Source: CAYTPI01 sp964439625 (GTDB lineage: Bacteria; Chloroflexota; Anaerolineae; Aggregatilineales; UBA3940). From it: a stretch of 64,000 bases of DNA. Below the pieces are notes generated by a model, which made no database searches, had not been told where the DNA came from, and saw nothing but the letters and a program-made list of their open reading frames with translations. The stretch spans positions 1 to 64,000 of the forward strand of contig CAYTPI010000007.1 in the NCBI GenBank assembly GCA_964439625.1, written 5' to 3'. Positions 8,459-16,809 of this stretch are shown piece after piece. Made by a program: the position numbers and the translations under genes. The stretch's first letter is position 1. Every line of letters begins with the position of its first letter.

Positions 8459-9201
8459 TGAACGACTTTCCCAAACCAACCGTATCAATCCCTTATGTGA
8501 CCACCGAGCAGATGATCGAAGTTGACCGAGCTATGCTCGAGGACTACCACATTGCGTTGATCCAAATGATGGAAAATGCTGGACGCACACTGGCAAATGT
8601 CGCCCGTGTGCGCTTTCTGGATGGCAACCCCTCGGGCAAGCATGTTGTCATCATGGCAGGGGCAGGCGGCAACGGGGGTGGGGCTTTGGTCTGTGCCCGC
8701 CGTTTGAAGAACTATGGTGCTAGCGTTCAGGTTTTTCTGACAAAGCCAGCCGATGCTTTTACACCGATCTCTACTCATCAACTGGATGTTGTGACGCGCA
8801 TGGGCATCTCATCAACGGTAGGCGTTAGCGACTTAGCAGCAGAACCTGATCTTATCGTTGATGGCGTTATTGGCTATAGCCTTAAGGGGGCACCACGCGG
8901 TAAAGCAAAAATACTGATCGAATGGGCCAATGCACAGCAAGCACCGATCCTGTCATTAGATGCGCCGTCTGGTGTTGATACAACAACTGGCACAGTCTTT
9001 GATCCTGCTATTAATGCCGCAGCAACCATGACGCTGGCACTGCCTAAAGAAGGCTTACGGGCCGAGGGTGTCAGTCAACAAGTGGGCGACTTGTATCTCG
9101 CGGATATCAGCGTACCGCCAGCACTATACGCAGGTGACAAACTCAACTTTGAGGTTGGCCCTATTTTTGCCCAGAGTGATATCATCAAGTTGACGGATTA
9201 A
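8458..9201 (+). CDS. nnrE: NAD(P)H-hydrate epimerase, YjeF N-terminal domain protein, 247 aa
   Basis: This enzyme epimerises R- and S-NAD(P)HX so that a partner dehydratase can repair damaged NAD(P)H. The Rossmann-like fold is marked by GAGGNGGGALVCARRL (residues 66-81). In the classical motif the NGGDG segment has an Asp where this protein has Gly. The SLDAPSGVDTTTG segment follows later. Only the epimerase domain is present. The ADP-dependent dehydratase half, often fused, is absent. The ATG overlaps the preceding stop (TAATG), so it is translated with the two glycosyltransferases although its role is metabolic repair. It converges on the amidohydrolase with a four-base overlap. Confidence 0.85.
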   Translation: MNDFPKPTVSIPYVTTEQMIEVDRAMLEDYHIALIQMMENAGRTLANVARVRFLDGNPSGKHVVIMAGAGGNGGGALVCARRLKNYGASVQVFLTKPADAFTPISTHQLDVVTRMGISSTVGVSDLAAEPDLIVDGVIGYSLKGAPRGKAKILIEWANAQQAPILSLDAPSGVDTTTGTVFDPAINAAATMTLALPKEGLRAEGVSQQVGDLYLADISVPPALYAGDKLNFEVGPIFAQSDIIKLTD

Positions 9202-10529
9202 CTCTTATACTCTCGCATTTGTGCCATGCCTCGGCTGACCATCGCTTGGGCATGGATTTCCGCCTCAGCGAGGATTTTTTCTTCGTCTAATGTTAGTAAT
9301 TCTCTATTACGCATCAACCACTGACCATCTACCATCACATCGGTGACGTCAGCCCCCTTTGCCGAATGCGCCAGATTAGCGATGAGGCTGTGCTGTGGGC
9401 GCATGTGTGCGTTATTGATATCTACGAGAATAAGATCAGCAGGTACGCCGACTTTCAGCATGCCAGCACCTTCAAAGCCCATCGCTTCTGCCCCGACTTG
9501 AGTCGCCATGCGCAACACAGCATCACCAGGCAAGGCTTCAGGGTTCAGCGCTTGGTACTTCTCCATCAACACCGCTTGACGCATCACAGCAAACATATCC
9601 ATGTCCGAATTTGACGCGGCACCATCGGTGCCAAGGCAGACATTCACCCCAGCGTTTATCCGCGATTGCAAGGCAGGGAACGGCATTGCCAGCTTCATAT
9701 AGGTGATCGGGCAGTGGGCAACGTATACATTTTTTTGGACTAAAGTACGCGTGTCACGCATATCGATTGCCAACGCGTGGGCAGCAATGCACCCGCCGGG
9801 CACATCAAATACCCCCAACTGTTCCAAGTGGCGTACTGGGCTGACGCCATAACGCTCAACCGACTGAACGACTTGTTCGTCTGTCTCCGACAAGTGAATG
9901 TGAATCCCCTGAGCGGTTTCATGGGCAACTTTGACAATACGCTCCAGAAAGTTAGGTGGGCAAATATAAGGCGAGTGTGGGCCAAGGAAAGTGCGAATGC
10001 GACCATTCCCAGCTTGTTGCAGCGACTTAATCCATTCGATGCTGCCGTCCAGCCCAACGCCAACTTCTGCCTCTTCCCCGATGCCGAAGACACACCACGT
10101 CAGGGCTGCGCGCATGCCCGACTGCGTAACCACATCCGCAACACGGTTCATGTAGAAATAATGGTCGTTGAAAGCTACTGTCCCTGAGCGGATCATCTCG
10201 CAAGCCGCAAGTGCTGCCCCCCAATAGACATCCTCAGGGGTGAGGGCACTCTCCGCCACCCAGATTTTTTCATTGAGCCAGCGATCAAAGGGCAAGTCTT
10301 CGGCCCAGCCACGCTCGAACGTCATCGGGCTGTGGCAGTGCGCGTTGTAGAACCCCGGCATTGCGACGTGCCCATACCCATTGATCACCTCGTCTGGCTC
10401 AATCGTTTCTGGCACATCGCCCACATGGGTGATGCGCCCATCCTCAACCACAATACTGCCGTTCTCATAGAGCGTGCCTTCAGCATCCAGCGTAACAATG
10501 GATACGTTCTTGATCTGGGTAATGGTCAT
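9198..10529 (-). CDS. Amidohydrolase of the SsnA/TrzN-AtzB type, 443 aa
   Basis: This is a metal-dependent deaminase or hydrolase of the cyclic amidohydrolase superfamily. Metal ligands are visible as H64-C-H66, the His in HIHLSETDE, AAHALAI, and the Asp in LGTDGAASNSD. Family members deaminate 5'-methylthioadenosine, S-adenosylhomocysteine, guanine or related substrates, and the one used here cannot be fixed from the sequence. The start has a good site (AGAAAGGA upstream of the ATG). It is third in a minus-strand set with the cupin (15-base gap) and SDR genes. Confidence 0.85.
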   Translation of the reverse strand: MTITQIKNVSIVTLDAEGTLYENGSIVVEDGRITHVGDVPETIEPDEVINGYGHVAMPGFYNAHCHSPMTFERGWAEDLPFDRWLNEKIWVAESALTPEDVYWGAALAACEMIRSGTVAFNDHYFYMNRVADVVTQSGMRAALTWCVFGIGEEAEVGVGLDGSIEWIKSLQQAGNGRIRTFLGPHSPYICPPNFLERIVKVAHETAQGIHIHLSETDEQVVQSVERYGVSPVRHLEQLGVFDVPGGCIAAHALAIDMRDTRTLVQKNVYVAHCPITYMKLAMPFPALQSRINAGVNVCLGTDGAASNSDMDMFAVMRQAVLMEKYQALNPEALPGDAVLRMATQVGAEAMGFEGAGMLKVGVPADLILVDINNAHMRPQHSLIANLAHSAKGADVTDVMVDGQWLMRNRELLTLDEEKILAEAEIHAQAMVSRGMAQMREYKS

Positions 10530-10544
10530 CGGATGCCGTCCTTT

Positions 10545-11060
10545 CTAGGTGCGGGTTAACGTGATAATGCGCTGTTTCATCTCTGGATATTGCTCGATTA
10601 AATCTTCATGATTGGCAGCCTCAAAGTCAGACTCTGTGAAGCCGGGCGCCATGGTTGTGCCGAGTAAAGCATAGGTACCACCGACGCGCAGGCTTGAACC
10701 CTGCCAACTCCCGGCAGGAGCCACAAACTGTACATATTGACCGTTGAGAATATCTGGCCCAAGCGTGATAATTTCGGTTGTTTGATCTGGATGGAGCAGC
10801 AGCAGTTCGACAGGGTCGCCAAGGTAGAAATGATAGACTTCATCAGTGGGCAGACGGTGCATCGCGGAGAAACTGTCTGGGTGGTGCGTCAGAAAGTAAT
10901 AGATTGCTGTCCCGGCTGGTTTATCCTCAAGGTAGCGCTCTGGCAAGTGTTCATACTGAAGGATTGTCGTTGAGCAGTAATTCTGAACGAACAGCCCACC
11001 TTCTTCAGGTAGGTCTTCCAAGCCAAAGTGGGCAATGATCTGTTCAATCGTCGCTTTCAT
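10545..11060 (-). CDS. Cupin of the DUF985 family, 171 aa
   Basis: This is a single-domain cupin of the DUF985 type, with the family-typical order IIAHFGLEDLPEEGG, then the YYFLT segment, HRLPTDEVYHFYLGDP and the barrel segment VAPAGSWQGS. The His and Glu residues of the HRLPTDEVYHFY stretch would sit in the barrel where cupins bind metal or ligand. The function of the family is not established and some members are assigned sugar or epimerase-like roles. The start is supported by GGAGG in the preceding 15 bases. It lies 14 bases after the SDR gene, so the two are likely co-transcribed. Confidence 0.85.
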   Translation of the reverse strand: MKATIEQIIAHFGLEDLPEEGGLFVQNYCSTTILQYEHLPERYLEDKPAGTAIYYFLTHHPDSFSAMHRLPTDEVYHFYLGDPVELLLLHPDQTTEIITLGPDILNGQYVQFVAPAGSWQGSSLRVGGTYALLGTTMAPGFTESDFEAANHEDLIEQYPEMKQRIITLTRT

Positions 11061-11074
11061 GTTACGGCCTCCGG

Positions 11075-11866
11075 TCAGAAGGTAGGGCGAGTGGAAGCAC
11101 CGCCATCCACGATCAAATTGACTCCGCTGATCCAGCGGGCCATGGGCGACGCTAAAAATAGACAGGCATCAGCTACATCGCTTGGCTTACCCATGCGACC
11201 TAATGGAACCACGTCGTGCCAGCGCGCAACCCCTTCGGGCCATACATCTTCGAGGCCCTCGCGGTCGATCAAGCCGGGGGATACACAGTTAACCCGAATA
11301 CCATACTGCCCCAACTCTTGGGCAGCCGCTTTAGTATGCATGACCACCGCGGCCTTAGCAGAACTGTAATGGGCGTGCATTGGCGCAGGCTGCGTCCCTT
11401 CGATGCTAGCAATGTTCACAACCGAATTAAAGGATGTTTCCGGCTGTGTTTGCATCTGGCGGGCGGCAACTTGGGTGCATAAATGCACACTCTTGAGGTT
11501 TGCATCAATGACCTGGCTCCATTCGGTTTCATCCATCTCCAGCAATGAATGTAGCGGATAAACGCCTGCATTGTTGATGAGCACATCAATGCGGCCCAGC
11601 GCATTGACAGCTTCATACATCATCTGGGTTACATCATCACCGATTGTTAAATTAGCTTGAAGAACCAATGCTTGCTGCCCCATCTTCCTTATCACTGAAG
11701 CGACTTGTTCGGCCCCATCTTGGCTGTTTCGATAATGCACCACGACATCTGCACCAGCCTCGGCAAGGCGTAGTGCAATACCCGTCCCAATCCCACTACC
11801 GCCCCCAGTAACTAGAGCGACCTGCCCGGCGTAATCAAGAAGTTGTTGAGGGTGTGGCATGCTCAT
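11075..11866 (-). CDS. SDR-family oxidoreductase, 263 aa
   Basis: This is a classical short-chain dehydrogenase/reductase. The cofactor motif TGGGSGIGTG is followed by the NNAGVYP segment, a catalytic Ser in VNIASIEG, and Tyr-x3-Lys in HYSSAKAAVV. The C-terminal GVNLIVDGG ending is usual for the family. It would reduce or oxidise a carbonyl/alcohol with NAD(P)H, but the substrate is not evident. It is the first gene of the minus-strand set with the DUF985 cupin and amidohydrolase. Confidence 0.88.
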   Translation of the reverse strand: MSMPHPQQLLDYAGQVALVTGGGSGIGTGIALRLAEAGADVVVHYRNSQDGAEQVASVIRKMGQQALVLQANLTIGDDVTQMMYEAVNALGRIDVLINNAGVYPLHSLLEMDETEWSQVIDANLKSVHLCTQVAARQMQTQPETSFNSVVNIASIEGTQPAPMHAHYSSAKAAVVMHTKAAAQELGQYGIRVNCVSPGLIDREGLEDVWPEGVARWHDVVPLGRMGKPSDVADACLFLASPMARWISGVNLIVDGGASTRPTF

Positions 11867-12028
11867 TCATCCCATTGACGATGCTGTTTTATCGAGTAAA
11901 TAGTACCATTAGTTCAAGTGAGGTGCCGTCGTGTCCCGCCAGTGCAACTAGATGATAGTTTACAACGTAAAGACTTAAGAAACGTGCGATAACACATCTT
12001 AAATTCACGCAACAGTAAGGACATCATA
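11867..12028. other. Divergent intergenic region between SDR and GlsB-type genes
   Basis: No gene is seen here. TAAGGAC at 12016-12022 is a ribosome-binding site for the ATG at 12029. I did not find a convincing promoter for the SDR set. Confidence 0.3.
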
Positions 12029-12280
12029 ATGGACCCAGTTGGAATAGTTGTATTTATATTGATCGGCCTTGCAGCCGGTTTTGTCGCCAGTCGTTTGTTC
12101 AGGGGGCGCAAGCGGAGCGGCGCCATCACCTATATTCTGATTGGTATCGTTGGCGCGTTCATCGGCGGCTTTGTGTTCAGTTTTCTACCAATCAGTACCG
12201 GTAGCGGGCTACTTGGTTCGTTCATTACCGCGTTAGTTGGTTCTATTATTTTGATCGCTGTGCTGCGTTTCGTCAGCTAA
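12029..12280 (+). CDS. GlsB/YeaQ/YmgE-family membrane protein, 83 aa
   Basis: This small protein has three hydrophobic helices with Gly-rich faces, the typical layout of the family once called transglycosylase-associated proteins. Its parts in order are VGIVVFILIGLAAGFVASRL, a short basic loop (FRGRKRSG), TYILIGIVGAFIGGFVFSFL and a last helix ending LIAVLRFVS. It sits in the inner membrane and its biochemical role is unknown. Family members respond to stress in several bacteria. It is a single gene and ends at a strong shared terminator. Confidence 0.82.
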   Translation: MDPVGIVVFILIGLAAGFVASRLFRGRKRSGAITYILIGIVGAFIGGFVFSFLPISTGSGLLGSFITALVGSIILIAVLRFVS

Positions 12281-12297
12281 GACTGCTACCTCAAGCA

Positions 12298-12327
12298 AAA
12301 GAGGCCGTTCGTTAGCGCGGCCTCTTT
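12298..12327. terminator. Bidirectional intrinsic terminator
   Basis: A perfect 10-base stem (AAAGAGGCCG at 12298-12307 with CGGCCTCTTT at 12318-12327) and its A/T flanks stop both the GlsB-type gene and the convergent lpdA. Confidence 0.8.
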
Positions 12328-12347
12328 AATTCTATAAATTATAACGC

Positions 12348-13751
12348 TCAGATATGAATGGGGACGCCTTCGATTCCATGCGCCGCTTCCATCAGGGTTT
12401 CACTAAGGGTTGGATGTGCGTGAACATTGCGTGCAATTTCCTCAGCGGTCAGTTCGGTAAGCTGTGCCAGCGTATATTCTGGCAGCAGTTCGGTGACCTC
12501 CGGCCCAACCATATGAGCGCCCAAGATTTCGCCGTACTTCGCGTCAGCGATTAGTTTGACGAAACCGTTGCCCTCATCCATACCAAGTGCCTTACCATTT
12601 ACTTGGAATGGGAACTGAGAGACTTTAACATCATAACCAAGTACCTGAGCTTCTTCTTCGGTGTACCCAAAGCTCGCGATTTGCGGCTGGGTGTAAATAC
12701 AGCGTGGCATCATCTTGTAGTTCAATGGCTTGGTGTGGTGCCCAGAGATTGTTTCTGCGGCAACAATACCCATCGCAGAACCAACATGGGCCAGCATCAA
12801 TTCAGCCGTTACATCACCGATCGCGTAGACATTATCCTTACTGGTACGCATCTGCCCGTCAACTTTGATGCCGCCTTTTTCATTCATTTCCAGGCCAAGG
12901 GTTTCAAGACCATAGCCTTCGAGGTTAGGTACAAAACCGATTGCCACCATCACCTTGTCAGCTTCAAGCACTTGCTCGCCTTCGGGTGTTGCGACTGTAA
13001 CCTTAGCGCCACCATCAGTCTTTTCAATGTTATTGACGCGGCTCCCCGTTAGCATACTAATACCCAACTTCTCATAGGCTTTGGTCAATTCTTTGCTGAC
13101 GTCAGGGTCTTCCAGTGGGGCGATCCGATCTTGCATCTCAATGATCGTAATCTCTGTACCATAGCTGCGCCAGATGTAGCTGAACTCCAACCCAATTGGG
13201 CCAGCACCAACCACAATCGCTTTTTCTGGGCGCGTATCGGAGAGAATCGCAGGAATGTAGCTGATGATGGTGTCATCTTGATCAAGTTCAACACCCGGAA
13301 TACTGCGAACATGAGCACCGGTTGCAATGATTAGGTTTTTGTAAGCGATTGTCTCTTCATCACCTTCGACCAAATCAACTGTTACCGTGCCATCACCATT
13401 GATCTTGCCCCAACCGTTATAGGTGTCAATCTGGTTCTTACGCATCAAGAATTGCACACCCTTAACCAAGCGGTTACTGGTCTTGCGGCTGCGCTTATAG
13501 GCAGAGCTGTAGTCGAGCGTCAGGTTATCAAAGCCAAAGCCAAAGTCATCTGCCTTATGGGTCAGCATATGCGCAAGTTCAGCGTTTTTCAACAGTGCCT
13601 TTGATGGAATACAACCAATGTTTAAGCAAACACCGCCCCAGTATTCCTTCTCAATGATGGCGCACTTCAGCCCAAGCTGTGATGCGCGAATCGCAGCGAC
13701 ATACCCACCAGGGCCAGCCCCTAGTACGACGATATCATATTCAGTAGCCAT
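12348..13751 (-). CDS. lpdA: Dihydrolipoyl dehydrogenase, 467 aa
   Basis: This E3 flavoenzyme reoxidises dihydrolipoamide with NAD+ in 2-oxoacid dehydrogenase or glycine-cleavage complexes. The FAD motif GAGPGGYVAAIRA is at residues 11-23, the redox disulphide is in GGVCLNIGCIPSKALL, and the NAD motif is VGAGPIGLEFSYIW. The C-terminal His-Glu dyad is in HAHPTLSETLMEA. The length is normal. The start has AAAGGA eleven bases upstream. No E1 or E2 genes are adjacent, so it stands alone. Confidence 0.93.
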   Translation of the reverse strand: MATEYDIVVLGAGPGGYVAAIRASQLGLKCAIIEKEYWGGVCLNIGCIPSKALLKNAELAHMLTHKADDFGFGFDNLTLDYSSAYKRSRKTSNRLVKGVQFLMRKNQIDTYNGWGKINGDGTVTVDLVEGDEETIAYKNLIIATGAHVRSIPGVELDQDDTIISYIPAILSDTRPEKAIVVGAGPIGLEFSYIWRSYGTEITIIEMQDRIAPLEDPDVSKELTKAYEKLGISMLTGSRVNNIEKTDGGAKVTVATPEGEQVLEADKVMVAIGFVPNLEGYGLETLGLEMNEKGGIKVDGQMRTSKDNVYAIGDVTAELMLAHVGSAMGIVAAETISGHHTKPLNYKMMPRCIYTQPQIASFGYTEEEAQVLGYDVKVSQFPFQVNGKALGMDEGNGFVKLIADAKYGEILGAHMVGPEVTELLPEYTLAQLTELTAEEIARNVHAHPTLSETLMEAAHGIEGVPIHI

Positions 13752-13910
13752 TTGTGAGTCCTTTCAACAAATGAGTAAACACGTCAGCACTCGGTGTGCT
13801 GCGCGAGAGATTACGTAGTCTATATCTATTCTATTTCGAGGTGTCGGGCTTTCCCAAAATGGATGCCCGAATAGCACGACTGTGCAGCCCGAACTAATAC
13901 AATTCTGATC

Positions 13911-14597
13911 TTATTCTTCCCGTTCCGGGAGTAAATACGAGCGAATGTCGTTGGTGTTTGCCAGGATGAGTTGAGCACCTGCCTTTTCTAACTCGTTGCG
14001 TTCACCGAAGCCACAGAGCACGGCACACGCGTAAACTCCAGCCCTCCTCGCCGAACGTACATCGACAGTTGTGTCGCCGATCATCAAGCAGCGAGCAGGG
14101 CCAACGCCTAAGCGGCTGGCTGCACTCAGAATGGGTTCTGGGTGCGGTTTAATGCGTTTGGTTGTATCTCGGCCGCCGATCACCTGAAAATAGTCGCGTA
14201 AATTGAGGTCGCTGAGAAATTTCTCCGTCGTTGCGACCGTCCGCGTGCTAACAATGCCCAACTTGAAGTTCAGTGCAAGCGCAGGGATCAGGGTTTCAAT
14301 CCCATGGATGGGCGGCATCGGTTTATCCTCATCAATGCCATACAACTTGATTGCCAGTGAAATGACAAAATTGTCTAGTCCGACTGCATCTAGCATGGTG
14401 AGCAACGAGTTTACAGGTGTCTCAATCGCCATGACGAAGCGGTGAGCCGCCGCAGCCGCCATTTCTGGGGTTGTCTTTACGACTTGCTCAACCTGTTTGG
14501 CCCACTTCTGGACATCTACATCGTCAGTATCGACCAATGTGCCGTCCATATCAAACAGGACGGCGTCAATATCTTTCGGAGAAAATAGTGTATTCAT
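13911..14597 (-). CDS. HAD-superfamily hydrolase, phosphoglycolate phosphatase-like, 228 aa
   Basis: All four HAD motifs are present: I as FDMDGTLVDTDD (nucleophile D16, D18), II as IVSTRT, III as the Lys in RIKPHPEP, and IV as MIGDTTVDVRSA. A helical cap lies between motifs I and II. It should hydrolyse a small phosphate ester such as phosphoglycolate or a sugar phosphate, but the substrate cannot be chosen from the sequence. It is the last gene of a minus-strand operon, three bases after the CPXCG protein. Confidence 0.87.
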   Translation of the reverse strand: MNTLFSPKDIDAVLFDMDGTLVDTDDVDVQKWAKQVEQVVKTTPEMAAAAAHRFVMAIETPVNSLLTMLDAVGLDNFVISLAIKLYGIDEDKPMPPIHGIETLIPALALNFKLGIVSTRTVATTEKFLSDLNLRDYFQVIGGRDTTKRIKPHPEPILSAASRLGVGPARCLMIGDTTVDVRSARRAGVYACAVLCGFGERNELEKAGAQLILANTNDIRSYLLPEREE

Positions 14598-14600
14598 ACG

Positions 14601-14786
14601 TTATTGGCCTAATGGCTGCGCGTCAAACATAACAACATTACCCTGTTCAGCCTGATACGAGATAGTGATCGGATTGCAGCAGATTTCGCAATCTTCGACA
14701 TAACTATCCCGCCTGACAGACAGATCCAGCAGCATTGATATTTGCTGCCAGCAGTACGGGCAGGTGAAAAAGTATTCATCAATCAT
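14601..14786 (-). CDS. CPXCG-motif cysteine-rich zinc protein, 61 aa
   Basis: This is a small zinc-ribbon-like protein of the CPXCG family. C9-P-Y-C12 forms one knuckle and C33-x2-C36 (with C37) the second, followed by a short beta tail. Its role in the cell is unknown. Its ATG overlaps the stop of the upstream epimerase by four bases and the HAD gene follows after three bases, so it is part of a tightly coupled operon. Confidence 0.85.
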   Translation of the reverse strand: MIDEYFFTCPYCWQQISMLLDLSVRRDSYVEDCEICCNPITISYQAEQGNVVMFDAQPLGQ

Positions 14787-15886
14787 AACTGGACGGTTGC
14801 TGCCTTCAGTAAATCTGGATCAGGGCGAATACCAATAACATCATTGAGCTGCATGTAGCCATTCACAATTCGCAACGGCTTGTTGATGATGTCTTCCCCC
14901 AACTTCAGGAAGAAGCTCAACTCAGATGGATGTTCGATACCGCGTTTGGCTGCAAAGATCGCGGCTCGTGCCGTCCCCAGCCCGGTGCTGGCCTGTGACC
15001 CAACCATGACACCCTTACCCGCATTTAACGCTGCACCCAACATCCTGCGTGATTCAGTATAGCCGGTGCGGGCCGTTTTGATGTTCAGGATATCAAACGT
15101 ATCTAATGCTAATTCACGCGCAAGCTCTTTTGCCGTAAAGCTGCTGTCGTCCCCAATGATTGGCACTCGTGAGGTTTGTTGCACCTGCTGACGTTCGAGT
15201 ATTTGCTGCGTGGGTAGCGGCTCTTCACAATATGAGATGCCAAGATCAGCCATTTGGGCCAGGCGCTCAATGGCGTTATCCGGCTGCATGGTTTCATTGG
15301 CATCTGCATAGAGCTGAATCTCTTCATCCAGATGCTCGCGCAATGCCTTTAAAGCATCGATGTCTCGCGCCCAGTTACGCCCCACCTTGACTTTAAAGAC
15401 CCGCACCCCCTGCGCGTATACACGCTCCGCTTCCGCAAGCATCATATCCAAAGGATTAATGCCCAGTATATAGCTCACTTTGATCTTATCTTGCTCCGTC
15501 TTGAGGTATTCTGCCAACGTTTCGCCTCGGCTGGCTGCAATTGCATCATAGATGGCAATGTCGATGGCGGCTCGGGCGGTATGATTGTTCTTAACCTGCG
15601 TCAGACGATCATAACCTTCAACAAGATAGTTACTGATGGTTGTATCGAGGATGCGTGGGGCCAGTTCATGCTCAATGATCGCTGTGATGCTGTAAACTGT
15701 CTCGCCGTAAATGGTCGGGCGGGGGGGTGCTTCAGCATAGCCTGTTGAGCCATCATCTAGCTCAATTTCAACCAACACATGTCGTGCTTCATCCATTGAA
15801 CTATAGCCACCCCACTTCAAACTTCCCTGAAGCGGCACCCGGTAGACTGTTGTGCGAATGTGTTTAATAATCCTCGATTGACTCAT
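14783..15886 (-). CDS. Enolase-superfamily (mandelate racemase/MLE) enzyme, likely dipeptide epimerase, 367 aa
   Basis: The catalytic pair appears as K165-V-K167 and the opposing base as K270. Metal ligands are D195 (YADANE), E221 (CEEPLP) and D246 (IGDDSSF). The K-x-K plus Lys arrangement is that of the MLE subgroup, which includes L-Ala-D/L-Glu dipeptide epimerases, and these fit a peptidoglycan-recycling role. o-Succinylbenzoate synthase and muconate cycloisomerase share the pattern, so the substrate is inferred. It overlaps the P-loop gene upstream and the CPXCG gene downstream by four bases each. Confidence 0.85.
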   Translation of the reverse strand: MSQSRIIKHIRTTVYRVPLQGSLKWGGYSSMDEARHVLVEIELDDGSTGYAEAPPRPTIYGETVYSITAIIEHELAPRILDTTISNYLVEGYDRLTQVKNNHTARAAIDIAIYDAIAASRGETLAEYLKTEQDKIKVSYILGINPLDMMLAEAERVYAQGVRVFKVKVGRNWARDIDALKALREHLDEEIQLYADANETMQPDNAIERLAQMADLGISYCEEPLPTQQILERQQVQQTSRVPIIGDDSSFTAKELARELALDTFDILNIKTARTGYTESRRMLGAALNAGKGVMVGSQASTGLGTARAAIFAAKRGIEHPSELSFFLKLGEDIINKPLRIVNGYMQLNDVIGIRPDPDLLKAATVQL

Positions 15887-16689
15887 AGGGTGCTCAACCC
15901 CAAAAACTGGGTAAGCTGCTGTGCGGCTTGCTGAGGCGTGTTCTCTGCCGTGTTAATGACCAACGTGCGCCCAGCCGCATTTTGCTTAAGAACCGCAATC
16001 GCTGCTTGTGGATCATAGTTTTCCGCTTCTTTCGTGACAATTGCGGCCTTGGCTCGCATCTCGTCTGCTGTGACTTCGCCAGAACGCACCATCTCTATGA
16101 ATGCCGCTTGCTCTACCGGCTCGAAGATCGAAGTTAAGCCCAGTGCTTCAGCCGTAATTTTAGAGGGACTCGTCTCAATATTCGTTTGATCAAACGCGTC
16201 TCCGCGTGTAAGCAAACGCGTTACTCTCACCGCGTTGGGTGCGTCAAGCACAATAAAATGGGTATTGGGCAGCTGTTGAGCCGCATGCTCGCATTCATGT
16301 GCTCCCCGCAGGCCGTCAAATAAATAGGGGCCAGCTTTCGGATCAAAAGTCAAATCCGTGATAGCATCCGCCATGCCACCAGGCCGCAGTTCACGGTACG
16401 CCGCCGTCATCTCGAAGCGCCACAGCCGGTCTGTAACCGGTTCTACCGGAAGCCCCAGATGATCTTGCACGGCAGGGATGATCAATTGGTCGGTGAGCGT
16501 GCGCCGTCCAGGCAATAGATGGAAAGCATCTGTGAGGGTTTCAAGGGCTTCGAGTGTGGTGGTTTTTCCAACACCGGTAACCCCTATAATGACTGTAAGA
16601 GGTGCGTGTTTTGCCGCAGCCCAGTTGACCGGGGTCGGCTGCCCTAGGCCAACAAATGGGGTAATCTTGCGAAATGTTGAATGTGTCAT
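15883..16689 (-). CDS. P-loop NTPase, hypothetical, 268 aa
   Basis: The Walker A motif is GVTGVGKTT near the N-terminus. It is followed by a helical region and a DGLRGAHECEHAAQ segment, then a strand HFIVLDAP that could carry the Walker B acid. The size and layout suggest a small kinase-like or AAA-type ATPase, but I cannot assign a substrate. I start it at the ATG at 16689 rather than further upstream, because an extended -10 (TGCTATACT) ends six bases before it. It is first in the operon with the epimerase, CPXCG and HAD genes. Confidence 0.65.
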   Translation of the reverse strand: MTHSTFRKITPFVGLGQPTPVNWAAAKHAPLTVIIGVTGVGKTTTLEALETLTDAFHLLPGRRTLTDQLIIPAVQDHLGLPVEPVTDRLWRFEMTAAYRELRPGGMADAITDLTFDPKAGPYLFDGLRGAHECEHAAQQLPNTHFIVLDAPNAVRVTRLLTRGDAFDQTNIETSPSKITAEALGLTSIFEPVEQAAFIEMVRSGEVTADEMRAKAAIVTKEAENYDPQAAIAVLKQNAAGRTLVINTAENTPQQAAQQLTQFLGLSTL

Positions 16690-16695
16690 ACGCTT

Positions 16696-16701
16696 AGTAT
16701 A
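16696..16701 (-). promoter_or_regulatory. Extended -10 element for the P-loop operon
   Basis: On the minus strand TATACT (16701-16696), preceded by TG at the extended position, ends six bases before the ATG at 16689. No clear -35 is present. The transcript would be leaderless. Confidence 0.5.
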
Positions 16702-16809
16702 GCAAGGTGGTTTTCGTCTGTGCATTTGGTCTCGTTTCAGCAAAATGGAACGAATCGTTTAGCTTGATCGTCTTATGCCTATATCCACCTTACACAAGGA
16801 AGTCGAGTC